Assembly (NCBI RefSeq): GCF_002502735.1 | Contig: NZ_DAQC01000006.1 | Coordinates: 62,001-126,000, forward strand | DNA: 64,000 bases | Direction of reading: 5' to 3' | Origin: Methanoregula sp. UBA64 | GTDB lineage: Archaea > Halobacteriota > Methanomicrobia > Methanomicrobiales > Methanospirillaceae | Shown here: one piece after another, positions 1 to 8,508 of the stretch | Position numbering within the stretch: position 1 is the first letter of the stretch | Layout: every line of letters starts with the position of its first letter | The notes under the pieces: generated by a model | Told to the model about the DNA's origin: nothing | The model's input: only the letters and a program-made list of their open reading frames with translations | The model's database searches: none | Position numbers and translations under genes: made by a program

Positions 1-1247
1 TCGGTCACATCGCGGATCGTACCGATGCTGGCCGGTTTTCCCCGGTACGTGGCGAGCCCCACGTTCATCATGATCCTTCGCGTACTCCCGTCCTTTGCGA
101 GGAACCGGCATTCGTACACCTCGGGGATATCGCCTCCCGCGAGCCGGGCGTGGTGCCAGGCAACGACCCTCTCGCGGTCCTCGGGGGCGAGAACCTGTTC
201 TATGGGTGCGTTCACCAGTTCCCCTTCAGCGTACCCCAGGATCCCGCAAAAACCCCGGTTGCAGAACACGAACCTGGCGTTCTGCGTGATGAAGATCCCG
301 TCCTGGCTGTGCTCCACGAGCGTCCGGTATTTCTCTTCGCTCTCCTGGATCAGGTTCTCGCTCTGCGCCAGTTCGTCGTATTGGACCTGGAGTTCCTCGG
401 CAGACGCGGCGAGCTGGGCGTTTGCGGCCCGGAGTTCGTCGTCTGCTTTTTTCCGGTCGGTGATGTCCCGGATCGATTCGATCGCCCCGATCTGCTCGCC
501 CCGGTCGTTAAAGAGCGCGCTTGCGGTCCCCCAGACATAGAGTGGCGGTTTGTTGCGCCGTTCGAGCACAGCTTCTGCCGTGAGCGATGTCGGTGCGTGG
601 ATGGTGTACGTGTAGTGGCCGGTCTCGAAGTTCTTGTCGGGGGTGATGATGAGGTCGATGAGCATGCGCCGGCGCTCGCCATAGAGGGCGCAGGCATACT
701 CGTAGTTGCCTTTTCCCAGGGCCTGCGATGCGGGAACGGACGTGAGCTCCTCCATGGCCTTGTTCCATGCAATGACCGTGCCTTTGGTGTCGATCGCAAA
801 GGTGGCGTCCGGGAGGAAGTTGATGATGTCAGCGAGCCGCTTTTCCGATGCGGCCAGCGCCATTTCGGACTGCACCCGGGCGATCGCCTGCCGGAGTTTG
901 TGGGCGAGCTCGGCGAACTGCGCCCGGGGATCGCCGCCTTTCTGGAGGTAGAAGTCAGCGCCGTTGTTGATCGCAGCGATCACGACTTCCTCGCGGCCTT
1001 TGCCGGTGAAAAGGATGTACGGGATGGAGCCGTGCAGGGCCCGGACCTCTTTTAAAAGGCCGATGCCGTCCATTCCCGGCATCTGGTAATCGGCAACGAT
1101 CGCATCGAAGTGCATGGTTTTTAGTTTTTCAAGCGCTTCTTTTGCGGAGAGGGCACAGGTGACGGTAAAATCCCCGGTCTGTTCGAGGAAGAGCTTGCCG
1201 ATCTCCAAAAGTCCCGGTTCATCGTCAACATAGAGGAGAGAGTACAT
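1..1247 (-). CDS. Response regulator with PAS domains (partial at left edge)
   Basis: Cytoplasmic two-component signalling protein that runs off the left edge of the window. The N-terminus is a CheY-like receiver: acidic cluster VDDE at residues 7-10, phosphoacceptor Asp53 in VADYQMPGMDG, and the FTGKG switch region after it. A PAS domain follows (from about residue 135, ending in the usual ITDRKKA linker), then a coiled coil and a second PAS domain beginning SEEKYRTLVE. No kinase domain is visible before the edge, so it may be a receiver-PAS protein or a hybrid kinase. The start ATG is preceded by a TATA-like CTTTATAC at 1278-1285 (minus strand). The architecture is common in Methanomicrobiales; its partner kinase is not known. 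Confidence 0.9.
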   Translation of the reverse strand, partial: MYSLLYVDDEPGLLEIGKLFLEQTGDFTVTCALSAKEALEKLKTMHFDAIVADYQMPGMDGIGLLKEVRALHGSIPYILFTGKGREEVVIAAINNGADFYLQKGGDPRAQFAELAHKLRQAIARVQSEMALAASEKRLADIINFLPDATFAIDTKGTVIAWNKAMEELTSVPASQALGKGNYEYACALYGERRRMLIDLIITPDKNFETGHYTYTIHAPTSLTAEAVLERRNKPPLYVWGTASALFNDRGEQIGAIESIRDITDRKKADDELRAANAQLAASAEELQVQYDELAQSENLIQESEEKYRTLVEHSQDGIFITQNARFVFCNRGFCGILGYAEGELVNAPIEQVLAPEDRERVVAWHHARLAGGDIPEVYECRFLAKDGSTRRIMMNVGLATYRGKPASIGTIRDVT

Positions 1248-1370
1248 GTGTTAAAAGCCCCCGGGTCACCCGTGCACGTATAAAGACTGGATGAGTGGCA
1301 ATTGTCCGGTGATCGTTATGAATGTTACGAGTCCGTGCAGGCATATGCCATGCAGATGCGTCCGGCCGGG

Positions 1371-2606
1371 TCAGCGGTCGGCCGGGATCTCCGGCGATCC
1401 CCGGCAGAGCGGTTTTGCAAGGTGCCTGCGGGCGGTGGGCGGGACCTCGTACCAGCCGGCAGTGAGGGTCCGGGGCAGTTCATGGACTTCCGGGTCCTTT
1501 GCATGTGCCCCGCACTTCCGGCACTTGTAGCCCTTGCCCCTGCCATCGCTTGTCATGCGTTTGCCGCACGCGGTACAGACCGGGGCTTTTTGTTCCGTGT
1601 CCCGGGCCGGTGCGACAAGGCAGAATTTTTCCAGATTGATGCTCCCCTTCTTGTAACTGCCGGCAACGACGACATCGTCGCCCGGGACCAGCGCCCGGAC
1701 GATCTCCCGGAAATTTTTCGTGGGCTCGTAGGCCATGCACCGGATCGTTGCCTCACCGTCGCGGATCGCAAACATGACATGGCCCCCTTCCCCGGTCACC
1801 GGCCGGCCGTCCACCATGCCCCGGACACAGTACGAGAGCCCTTCCCTGAGTTCACCGCATTTCCCGATAAGGAGATGCGAATCGGTCCCCTGGTTCGTCA
1901 CCCAGATCTGTTCGAGCGCCGGTTTCTCGGAGTCGATAACGGAACGGGCCGTCATCACCCAGGCCGGGCTCTCGCCCCGGATCCCAAAGAGGACCGGGTC
2001 GGGGGTATGCGGCACGCAGACCACGACCCGGTTGGCAAAGTCCACGGTGTCCCACGTGTGCGGGAAGGTCGCTTCCTCGCAGGCAAAGAGACTCTCCTTG
2101 TCCACCTCCCGCTGCGTGCCCCACCGGGCCGGATCGCGGTATGCAAGGACTTCGTACGTCCGGTCGGGAAGAACGCTTGCAACCGCGGCAGTTGCGCCAA
2201 CGAGTCCCCGCCGGTTCTTCCAGCCCCGGTACCGGGCGCCTGCTGCATCGAGGATAGCGACAGCTTCTTCGATCTCGCAGAAGTCCGTGACCGCTTTCTG
2301 GTAAAACGCCGGATCGAGCCGCTGCTCTGCCACGACCACGCCGGGGTTGGTCTTTTCGCAGGAGAAGTCGGCAAGCTCTTCGACAATTTCGCACGCGAGC
2401 CCGAAACCTTTCTCCGGGTCGCCCTCTGCATCGAGACAGACTGCCGCGTTCCCCCGGGTCTTGAACGTGACGTTCGGGTTGAGCCGGACAAGGCGGGCCT
2501 CGCGGACCCGCATGTGTTCGCGAATCAGCCTCCGGACAAGGACCGCCCCGAGGTACGTGGTACACATCCCCGCCGGTGAGTCCGTGTCATCGATCCCGAT
2601 CAGCAT
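1371..2606 (-). CDS. tiaS: tRNA(Ile2) 2-agmatinylcytidine synthetase TiaS
   Basis: Ligates agmatine to C34 of the tRNA-Ile that reads AUA, using ATP, so that it decodes AUA and not AUG; archaea-specific and cytoplasmic. The protein is 411 residues. The family signature GIDDTDSP stands at residues 4-11. A zinc ribbon near the C-terminus has Cys344/347/362/365 (CTACGK and CRKCG). The frame is open further upstream, but the start at 2606 is chosen because MLIGIDDTDS is the usual family N-terminus and because the divergent gene begins 43 bp away. An AT-rich TATA element at 2610-2622 lies in the shared intergenic space, implying a leaderless or almost leaderless transcript for at least one of the two genes. 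Confidence 0.95.
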   Translation of the reverse strand: MLIGIDDTDSPAGMCTTYLGAVLVRRLIREHMRVREARLVRLNPNVTFKTRGNAAVCLDAEGDPEKGFGLACEIVEELADFSCEKTNPGVVVAEQRLDPAFYQKAVTDFCEIEEAVAILDAAGARYRGWKNRRGLVGATAAVASVLPDRTYEVLAYRDPARWGTQREVDKESLFACEEATFPHTWDTVDFANRVVVCVPHTPDPVLFGIRGESPAWVMTARSVIDSEKPALEQIWVTNQGTDSHLLIGKCGELREGLSYCVRGMVDGRPVTGEGGHVMFAIRDGEATIRCMAYEPTKNFREIVRALVPGDDVVVAGSYKKGSINLEKFCLVAPARDTEQKAPVCTACGKRMTSDGRGKGYKCRKCGAHAKDPEVHELPRTLTAGWYEVPPTARRHLAKPLCRGSPEIPADR

Positions 2607-2609
2607 GTC

Positions 2610-2622
2610 TATATTAATATAT
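2610..2622. promoter_or_regulatory. TATA element in the tiaS / HTH-regulator divergent promoter
   Basis: The block TATATTAATATA is nearly palindromic and is the only AT-rich stretch in the 43-bp gap between the two divergent starts (2606 and 2650). Its centre is about 33 bases before the plus-strand start, the normal archaeal TATA distance for a leaderless message. For tiaS it lies too close to the ATG to act as a conventional TATA box, so tiaS may use a different element. Confidence 0.5.
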
Positions 2623-2649
2623 GGGAGCGCTCCATCCATTTGTAACAGC

Positions 2650-3591
2650 ATGTCCCAGGATCGCCAGCTCCAGCTGGTCACCAGCGTGATGATCTCCGCA
2701 GGCTTTGCGGTATCGGAGAAGTTTACCCTCCGCCCGCGAAGCTTCGATCTCATTGCACGCAACAACGGGACCCTGATTGTGATAAAAGTCGTCACCCACA
2801 TCGACTCGGTGAGCGAAGAGGCGGCCTTTGACCTGGACGCGATCTCGCGTCACCTGGGCGGGGTGCCTTTGATCGTGGGCGAGCGGGCGCGGGAAGCGGA
2901 ACTCGAACGCGGGGCGGTGTACGTCAGGTACGGGATCTACGCGATCAGCGTCTCGACCCTGTACGATTATTTTGTGGAGAAGATCCCGCCGCTCGTGTAC
3001 GCGTCGCCCGGCGGGCTGTACGTGAATATCAACGGCGACGCCCTGCGCGAGCTCCGGGAGCGCCGGAACATGTCGCTTGGCGATCTCGGGCAGGTGCTCG
3101 GTGTCTCCCGGCGCACGATCAGCAAGTACGAGAGCGGGATGGGGACGACGCTCGAAGTCGCCATAAAGATCGAGGAGTACTTCAATACGGGCGTGGTCGA
3201 GTCGATCGAGATCGTGCAGCGGGAGCAAAAAGAGGCCGCGCCTGCCGCACAGGAAACAGCCGCCCCGCCGGCCCGGGGGCACGAGCCGGGCAACCCGATC
3301 GAGTTTCTGGAAGAACTCGGGATCCAGCTCCACACGCTCCGGGGCGCACCGTTCCAGGCGCTCTTGACCTTTGACCGGCACACGATCCTGACCGGCTATG
3401 GCCCGGCGCAGAAAGTGGTAAAACGGGCAGCGCTTATCAGCAACCTCTCCACCATTGCAAAGAAGCATGCGATGTGCATTGCGCCCGACTTCCACCACGA
3501 AAAGAAGATCGGGCGGACGCTCATGATTGGCGAGGAGCGCCTCCATGCAATCGAGGACGGGTTCGAGCTCCTCGACATGCTCGGAGAGTAA
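2650..3591 (+). CDS. Archaeal HTH-type transcriptional regulator (XRE-like, MF_00584-type)
   Basis: A 313-residue DNA-binding regulator of a family widespread and usually single-copy in euryarchaea; its target is not known. The N-terminal half (residues 1-115) resembles a nuclease-like fold domain with FDLIARNNGTLIVIKV. The helix-turn-helix occupies about residues 131-178 (LRELRERRNMSLGDLGQVL, then GVSRRTISKYESG). A Pro/Ala-rich linker at about 190-220 leads to a C-terminal domain of about 95 residues. The start ATG at 2650 was preferred over longer upstream readings because those run through tiaS in antisense. It is divergent from tiaS and lies just upstream of the thermosome gene, which has its own promoter. 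Whether it acts on the thermosome operator is untested. Confidence 0.88.
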   Translation: MSQDRQLQLVTSVMISAGFAVSEKFTLRPRSFDLIARNNGTLIVIKVVTHIDSVSEEAAFDLDAISRHLGGVPLIVGERAREAELERGAVYVRYGIYAISVSTLYDYFVEKIPPLVYASPGGLYVNINGDALRELRERRNMSLGDLGQVLGVSRRTISKYESGMGTTLEVAIKIEEYFNTGVVESIEIVQREQKEAAPAAQETAAPPARGHEPGNPIEFLEELGIQLHTLRGAPFQALLTFDRHTILTGYGPAQKVVKRAALISNLSTIAKKHAMCIAPDFHHEKKIGRTLMIGEERLHAIEDGFELLDMLGE

Positions 3592-3604
3592 TTTTTCAGC
3601 TAAC

Positions 3605-3612
3605 TTTATATA
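3605..3612 (+). promoter_or_regulatory. TATA box of the thermosome gene
   Basis: TTTATATA lies 43-50 bases before the thermosome ATG. Normal archaeal spacing puts the transcription start near 3634, which is the exact centre of the inverted repeat at 3622-3645. The message would then have a leader of about 20 bases with a ribosome binding site. Confidence 0.6.
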
Positions 3613-3621
3613 GAACCACAA

Positions 3622-3645
3622 ACCACTTTTACTGCTAAAAGTGGT
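3622..3645 (+). promoter_or_regulatory. Perfect inverted repeat at the thermosome transcription start
   Basis: ACCACTTTTA and TAAAAGTGGT form a perfect 10-bp dyad around the 4-base centre CTGC. It is centred on the predicted transcription start. Its right arm supplies the first bases of the ribosome binding site GGTGAT (3643-3648), which sits 6 bases before the ATG. It could be a repressor operator, or a leader hairpin masking the ribosome binding site if transcription starts upstream of it. Confidence 0.6.
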
Positions 3646-3654
3646 GATAATTTA

Positions 3655-5319
3655 ATGTCACAGCAACTTGGAGGACAACCTATTCTTATTCTGAAAGAAG
3701 GCACGAACCGCACCCGCGGCCGCGATGCCCAGGGTATGAACATTACCGCTGCAATGGCAGTCGCCAGTGCAGTACGGACCACGCTCGGCCCCAAGGGTAT
3801 GGATAAGATGCTCGTCGACACCATCGGCGATGTCGTCATCACGAACGATGGCGTCACCATCTTAAAGGAAATGGACATCGAGCACCCGGCCGCAAAGATG
3901 ATGGTCGAGGTAGCAAAGACCCAGGACGACGAGGTCGGCGATGGGACCACCACCGCAGTCGTTATCGGCGGGGAACTCTTAAAGAAGGCCGAGGCACTCC
4001 TCGAACAGGACGTTCACCCGACTATCATTGCCGCAGGATACCGGCAGGCCGCAGAGAAGGCCCAGGAATTCTTAAAGGATATCGCATTCGATGTCAAGGC
4101 GACCGACAAGGCAATGCTCAAGAAGATCGCCGAGACCGCGATGACCGGCAAGAGCGCAGAGGCAAGCAAGGACAAGCTCTGCGACCTCGTTGTAAAGGCA
4201 GTCACCATGGTCGCCGAATCCGACGGCACCGTCGACACCGACTTTATCAAGGTCGAGAAGAAGACCGGTGGCAGCATCGATGACTCCGAGATCGTCGAGG
4301 GCGTCCTCGTCGACAAGGAGCGTGTCCACCCGGCCATGCCAAAGAAGGTCACCGGCGCAAAGATCCTGCTCCTCAACGCAGCAGTCGAGTTCAAGAAGAC
4401 CGAAGTCGACGCCGAGATCAACATCACCCACCCCGACCAGCTCCAGGCATTCCTTGACGAAGAGGAACGTATGGTCAAGGGCATTGTCGACAAGATCCAG
4501 AAGAGCGGCGCAAACGTCCTCTTCTGCCAGAAGGGTATCGACGACATCGCCCAGCACTACCTTGCAAAGGCCGGCATCTTTGCCGTCCGCCGTGTCAAGA
4601 AGAGCGACATGGAAAAGCTCGCCCGGGCAACCGGCGGCAGCCTCGTCTCCTCGATCGACGCAATCAGCAAGGAAGAACTCGGCAAGGCCGGCCTTGTCGA
4701 AGAGCGCAAGGTCTCCGGCGAAGAGATGACCTTTGTCGAGCAGTGCAAGAACCCGAAAGCAGTCTCGATCATTGTCCGCGGCGGCACCGAGCACGTTGTC
4801 GACGAACTCGAGCGTGCCATCAACGACGCCCTCCGCGTTGTTGCGGTCGTTGTCGAGGACAAGAAGGTCGTTGCCGGCGGCGGCGCACCCGAGACCGAGC
4901 TCTCGCTTAGGCTCCGCGAATATGCGGCAAGCGTTGGCGGCAGATCACAGCTTGCCATCGAGGCATTTGCATCTGCGCTCGAGATCATCCCGCGCACCCT
5001 TGCAGAGAACGCCGGTCTCGACCCCATCGACATGCTCGTCGAGATCCGTGCAGCCCACGAGAAGGGCAAGAAGACCTACGGCCTTAATGTCTACGAAGGC
5101 AAGGTCATCGACATGAAGGCAGCCGGCGTTGTCGAGCCGCTCCGTGTCAAGACCCAGGCAATCTCGTCCGCTGCAGAAGCAGCGATCATGATCCTCAGGA
5201 TCGACGATGTGATCGCCTCCTCCAAGTCCCCAGAGCCCGCAGGCGGCGCCGGCGGCATGCCCCCGGGTATGGGCGGCATGGGTGGCATGGGCGGAATGCC
5301 CGGCATGGGCGACTACTAG
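3655..5319 (+). CDS. thsA: Thermosome subunit (group II chaperonin)
   Basis: ATP-driven protein-folding chaperonin of 554 residues, the usual length; it assembles into double eight-membered rings in the cytoplasm. Visible family features are the N-terminal [24 protein letters not shown] segment, the ATP-binding NDGVTIL and GDGTTTAVV motifs, the intermediate-domain VVAGGGAPE motif, and a C-terminal Gly-Gly-Met tail from about residue 530. The start is set by GGTGAT six bases upstream. Codon choice is strongly biased to GCA, AAG and GTC with long runs of optimal codons, as expected for an abundant protein. It stands alone with a strong TATA box, an inverted repeat at the transcription start and a T-rich end. 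Which paralogue it is among several thermosome genes cannot be told here. Confidence 0.97.
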   Translation: MSQQLGGQPILILKEGTNRTRGRDAQGMNITAAMAVASAVRTTLGPKGMDKMLVDTIGDVVITNDGVTILKEMDIEHPAAKMMVEVAKTQDDEVGDGTTTAVVIGGELLKKAEALLEQDVHPTIIAAGYRQAAEKAQEFLKDIAFDVKATDKAMLKKIAETAMTGKSAEASKDKLCDLVVKAVTMVAESDGTVDTDFIKVEKKTGGSIDDSEIVEGVLVDKERVHPAMPKKVTGAKILLLNAAVEFKKTEVDAEINITHPDQLQAFLDEEERMVKGIVDKIQKSGANVLFCQKGIDDIAQHYLAKAGIFAVRRVKKSDMEKLARATGGSLVSSIDAISKEELGKAGLVEERKVSGEEMTFVEQCKNPKAVSIIVRGGTEHVVDELERAINDALRVVAVVVEDKKVVAGGGAPETELSLRLREYAASVGGRSQLAIEAFASALEIIPRTLAENAGLDPIDMLVEIRAAHEKGKKTYGLNVYEGKVIDMKAAGVVEPLRVKTQAISSAAEAAIMILRIDDVIASSKSPEPAGGAGGMPPGMGGMGGMGGMPGMGDY

Positions 5320-5337
5320 AGTCACCCCCCATAATTT

Positions 5338-5353
5338 CCCTTTTTCTTTTTTG
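5338..5353 (+). terminator. T-rich terminator after the thermosome gene
   Basis: CCCTTTTTCTTTTTTGG begins 18 bases after the thermosome stop codon. Oligo-T tracts without a hairpin are the usual archaeal intrinsic termination signal. Confidence 0.55.
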
Positions 5354-5693
5354 GTTCGTTCTTTTGGCAGATGTTCCGGATATCCTGCCAGCCCGGTTTA
5401 CAGGTGTCAGGGTTTTGCCAGGTGCCGGGGAAAAAGGCGGAACGATTCAGCACGGCAGTGTTCCCCGACCCTGCGATCCGGCGCGTTCCTGTGGGTTGGC
5501 AGACCCGTCGGGGAATAACTACAATTGCAGGAAAAAAAGCCTCTCCGGGAACAGAGGTACAGGAATCCGGTAACCCGTGTGATCCGTTGGGATCTGCCAC
5601 AGCGGAACCTGCTGCAGGAAAAAGCGGGTATCTGTTCCAGGTGGATTTTTTTTTAGAAAATTACTCTGAAAAAAAAGAGTTTGGATGAACGGC
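5354..5693. other. Intergenic stretch with no gene recognised
   Basis: Short open frames here on both strands have no start context or recognisable protein character. The right end (5645-5680) has T and A runs near the 3' end of the cupredoxin gene, suited to termination of that minus-strand gene. Confidence 0.4.
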
Positions 5694-6257
5694 CTAGCAG
5701 CCGGAGAGGGTACAGGGTTTCTTTACGATAATCGTTCCCGTAACCGTCTGGTTGTCGGAAAAGGCGTAGACATATGTCCCGGTATTCTCGCTGAACGAGT
5801 ACATATACGATGCACCCGGGAGGATTCCCTCGGAGGTGAACATGCCGGTGTTGTTCCCGATCATCTTGATTGCATGGGTGACATTATCGTCATTGACCCA
5901 GGTGATCCCGGTACCCGGGAGCACGACATCCGTTGCCGGGGTAAAGCCGAGTTTGGTGATGTGGATCTTCGTGATCTGGCTTGCTGCAGTCGCGGTCGGG
6001 ACGGCGGTTGCCGTTGCGGTGACATTCTCGGTCACGTTCGCTGCCGGTGCCGTCACGTTTGCAACAACGGTCCCGGTGGTGGTCGGGACGGTGGTGGCGA
6101 TCGTGGTTGCAACCGTTGTTGCCTCCGTGGTAACTTCAGTGGTTACCGGTGCCGTGGTCTCTGTGGTGGTCTGTGCCGAAGGTGATGCCGTCTGGGTGCA
6201 GCCGGTAATTGCTACCAGCGCAACCAGAAGGATAATGAATCCCATGAGCAGCTTCAT
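5694..6257 (-). CDS. Cupredoxin-fold lipoprotein without the usual copper ligands
   Basis: Cell-surface protein of 187 residues. The signal peptide ends in a lipobox (VALVAITGC, Cys20), followed by about 65 residues of Thr/Ala/Val-rich linker typical of glycosylated archaeal surface stalks. The C-terminal 95 residues read as a plastocyanin-like beta-sandwich: ITKLGFTPATDVVLPG, then ITWVNDDNVTHAIK, with a final GTYVYAFSDNQTVTGTIIV strand. The first ligand His (in THAIK) is present, but the normal Cys-x-x-His-x-x-Met loop is replaced by YAFSDNQTV, so it probably does not bind type 1 copper. A TATA box TTTATAAAT (6285-6293) stands at leaderless spacing. Confidence 0.8.
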   Translation of the reverse strand: MKLLMGFIILLVALVAITGCTQTASPSAQTTTETTAPVTTEVTTEATTVATTIATTVPTTTGTVVANVTAPAANVTENVTATATAVPTATAASQITKIHITKLGFTPATDVVLPGTGITWVNDDNVTHAIKMIGNNTGMFTSEGILPGASYMYSFSENTGTYVYAFSDNQTVTGTIIVKKPCTLSGC

Positions 6258-6284
6258 ACGGAGTACATAATGAACTGCCCGGGA

Positions 6285-6293
6285 TTTATAAAT
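6285..6293 (-). promoter_or_regulatory. TATA box of the cupredoxin-like gene
   Basis: ATTTATAAA on the minus strand is about 30 bases before the ATG at 6257, giving a leader of only a few bases. Confidence 0.5.
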
Positions 6294-6423
6294 TTACCTT
6301 ATTTATGGCCATATTTTGTCCCGATCCGGGAAACGAGAGTGAATTTCCGTTTATACCTGCGATCCGGCACGCCCCCTGCGTACCAGCGACAGGTTAATGC
6401 TGCCACGGGTTTACCCGTCCTTC

Positions 6424-6828
6424 ATGAACGACCGGTTTATCGTCACGGATTACCGCACCGACTGCTACCACTGCCGGAAGAATGCAGACCAGCATATCGT
6501 TGCCGGCCCGAACCGGGCCGACGTTGCCTGCACGTCCTGCGGGGCGACCCGGGTCTTCGTACCCCTGATGGAAGAGGTTGACGAAGAAGGCGCTTTTAAG
6601 AAAGCCGGCCGCTGGCCGGTCTGGTCTCTTACCGCGGAAGCCGCGTGCCGGCACTGCGGTTTCCTCGGTCCCCACGATCTTACGGTCAGCTGCCGGACGA
6701 TCATGGTCCAGTGCCAGCACTGCCGGTTCACGCACCTGTACCGGTTCGATCTCGAGTACCTTGCAGCAGACCCTTCGGGAAAAGAGCCCGCCGGGACTAT
6801 TGACAGCCATTCTGGCACCTGCCCGTAA
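6424..6828 (+). CDS. Small protein with two zinc-ribbon-like Cys pairs repeated
   Basis: A 134-residue soluble protein of unknown role. Four CxxC-type pairs are visible: CYHC and CTSC in the first half, CRHC and CQHC in the second. The protein is therefore an internal duplication of a rubredoxin/zinc-ribbon-like unit, each half of about 60 residues. The start MNDRFIVTDY is preferred to an ATG nine codons upstream because protein-like composition begins there. It stands alone; a TTTATAC element lies about 70 bases upstream. No partner can be inferred from the neighbours. Confidence 0.6.
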   Translation: MNDRFIVTDYRTDCYHCRKNADQHIVAGPNRADVACTSCGATRVFVPLMEEVDEEGAFKKAGRWPVWSLTAEAACRHCGFLGPHDLTVSCRTIMVQCQHCRFTHLYRFDLEYLAADPSGKEPAGTIDSHSGTCP

Positions 6829-6851
6829 CCACCGGTACCGGCAGACGCTTT

Positions 6852-7574
6852 TTATCCGGCACAGTACGCAGAGAGCGCCGGGTAGGTATTGGCATAGCAT
6901 TCGAGGGAATCCTTAAGCCGGCCGGCAAGTTTTGGGTTTTTCGCGAGAAGGAAAAAGACCACTTCGTTATCCGTGACGGTGACCGGGCAGGTACCGGTGA
7001 TCTTTTCGAGCAGCCGGCACCGTTTTTTTACAAAACCGTCGTGGCTGACCCGGGGGAAGTGCTGGTAGATCATCAAAATCGAATTCTCGTCCATCCGGTC
7101 GTGGATCTCCGCAAGTTCCTGCACGAGCAGGTGCCCCTTGTCAGCCTTTCCTTCCGTAAGGCCGGTATCCGGGTCAAAGAAGATCAGGGCTTTTTTCGGA
7201 AACGCGTCAAAGACGCTGCCCAGGTACGAGTCCCGGCCAGCGTGCGTGAACGGTTCGCTGCCGCAGATATCGATCAGGATCTTCTCGCCGGAAAAATAGT
7301 TGCAGACTCCTTCGAGGTATTCGCAATCCGCGGAAATTTCCTGGAGCCGTGCCAGCTGTTCGCGGAGTTTCTGGTTCTGGCTGCCGGCCTTTCCCGCTCT
7401 CATGGCACCGTCGAGATCGGTCTTTACCCGGCTCTTCTTTGGTTCCCCGCCGGTTCCCGCTGTCAGCATCGGGACAAATGCAAAACCTTCCAGCTCGGGA
7501 AGCGACTTCATGACGTGGCGCACCAGGTCGAACTTGAAGAGATCCCGCGTGTCCCCGAAATACTTCCGGTTCAT
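6852..7574 (-). CDS. Uncharacterised protein with FFDPDTGL motif
   Basis: A 240-residue cytoplasmic protein that I cannot assign to a characterised family. It begins MNRKYFGDTRDLFKFDLVRHVM. It has an ILIDICGSEPF strand-turn near residue 100 and a conserved-looking ALIFFDPDTGLTEGK near residue 132, followed by ILMIYQHFPR. The alternating beta-alpha pattern and the DPDTG turn resemble Rossmann-type methyltransferase-like proteins, but no SAM glycine motif is clear. A TATA-like TTTTATAATA (7607-7617, minus strand) lies about 35 bases before the start. Confidence 0.55.
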   Translation of the reverse strand: MNRKYFGDTRDLFKFDLVRHVMKSLPELEGFAFVPMLTAGTGGEPKKSRVKTDLDGAMRAGKAGSQNQKLREQLARLQEISADCEYLEGVCNYFSGEKILIDICGSEPFTHAGRDSYLGSVFDAFPKKALIFFDPDTGLTEGKADKGHLLVQELAEIHDRMDENSILMIYQHFPRVSHDGFVKKRCRLLEKITGTCPVTVTDNEVVFFLLAKNPKLAGRLKDSLECYANTYPALSAYCAG

Positions 7575-7723
7575 AGTCCCTCATCCTGACAGGGAATCTT
7601 TCGGGCACTATTATAAAAGTTTTGGAATGCATCGCAGAAAACGGGCTCACCCGGAAGAGGTATTCCGGACCGGGCACGGCCCGGCGTAAAAAAACGCTGG
7701 TAAAAAATGAAAAACCGAAAAAA

Positions 7724-7984
7724 TTACTTCTCTTCCCGGACCATGGCAATGGCTTTTTTCGGGCACTCGTTTGCGCAGATCCCGCAGCCCTTGCAGAACC
7801 GGAGATCGACGTTTAAGTCCTCATCGATCACGCCGTCCGGGCAGTACATCGAACAGAGCCCGCACGCATTGCACTTCTCCTTGTCCACGACCGGCTTAAA
7901 GACCCGCCATGTCCCGGTCTCTCCGGCTGCGCCCTCTTTTGGCCGGCTTATGGCAAGCCGGTCCTTTTTGGTATCCGCGCTCAT
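7724..7984 (-). CDS. porD: Pyruvate:ferredoxin oxidoreductase delta subunit
   Basis: Electron-transfer subunit of 86 residues of the cytoplasmic enzyme that in methanogens makes pyruvate from acetyl-CoA, CO2 and reduced ferredoxin. Two full [4Fe-4S] motifs are present: CNACGLCSMYC and CKGCGICANEC. It is the last gene of the por operon, and its ATG overlaps the porC stop by 4 bp, implying translational coupling. The T-rich sequence after the stop is suited to termination. Confidence 0.93.
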   Translation of the reverse strand: MSADTKKDRLAISRPKEGAAGETGTWRVFKPVVDKEKCNACGLCSMYCPDGVIDEDLNVDLRFCKGCGICANECPKKAIAMVREEK

Positions 7985-8508
7985 GCGCTCATCTCCTTAT
8001 ACGCAGCCTCAGCCGCCTTGACGTTTCTCTCATCGGTAAACATCCCGCGGATCGCAGACTTTGCCGAATCGGCAGAGACGATTCCCATCTTCGCGAGCGC
8101 CCCGAGCACCGGGGTGTTGAGGATCGGGCTTCCCGCAACCACGAGGTTTTCCCTGAGCGCAATGCCGGTGAGATCCACGTTATAGGTCGAGTGCCCGGCA
8201 AAGTCCGGCTTGTGGGCGCTGTTGATGAAGACCCGGCCGCCTTTCTTTAAGCCGTGGAGCACATCGACCGTATCCATCACGCTCGCGTCGAGCACGACCA
8301 CGAGGTCCGGGTCCCGGATCTGGCTGTACACCTTGATCGGGCGGTCGTCGATCCGGACAAACGAGACGATCGGCGCCCCGCGCCTTTCTGCGCCGTAGAA
8401 CGGGCAGGCCGTGGCATATTTCCCGTCGTGGAGCGCTGCCATGGCAAGGAGCCGGGCCGCAGTAACGCCGCCCTGCCCGCCCCGGGAGTGAATGCGGATC
8501 TCAAACAT
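7981..8508 (-). CDS. porC: Pyruvate:ferredoxin oxidoreductase gamma subunit
   Basis: Gamma subunit (175 residues) of the 2-oxoacid:ferredoxin oxidoreductase. The start MFEIRIHSRGGQGGVTAARLLA carries the family GGQGG motif; YGAERRGAPIVSFVRI and FINS follow. It overlaps porA by 8 bp and porD by 4 bp. The subunit set alpha, beta, gamma and delta as separate proteins is the classic archaeal Por type. Confidence 0.93.
   Translation of the reverse strand: MFEIRIHSRGGQGGVTAARLLAMAALHDGKYATACPFYGAERRGAPIVSFVRIDDRPIKVYSQIRDPDLVVVLDASVMDTVDVLHGLKKGGRVFINSAHKPDFAGHSTYNVDLTGIALRENLVVAGSPILNTPVLGALAKMGIVSADSAKSAIRGMFTDERNVKAAEAAYKEMSA

Noticed and set aside
5371..5688. Open frames after the thermosome gene
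   Set aside because: No ribosome site, odd composition and no domain; the region is better read as intergenic.
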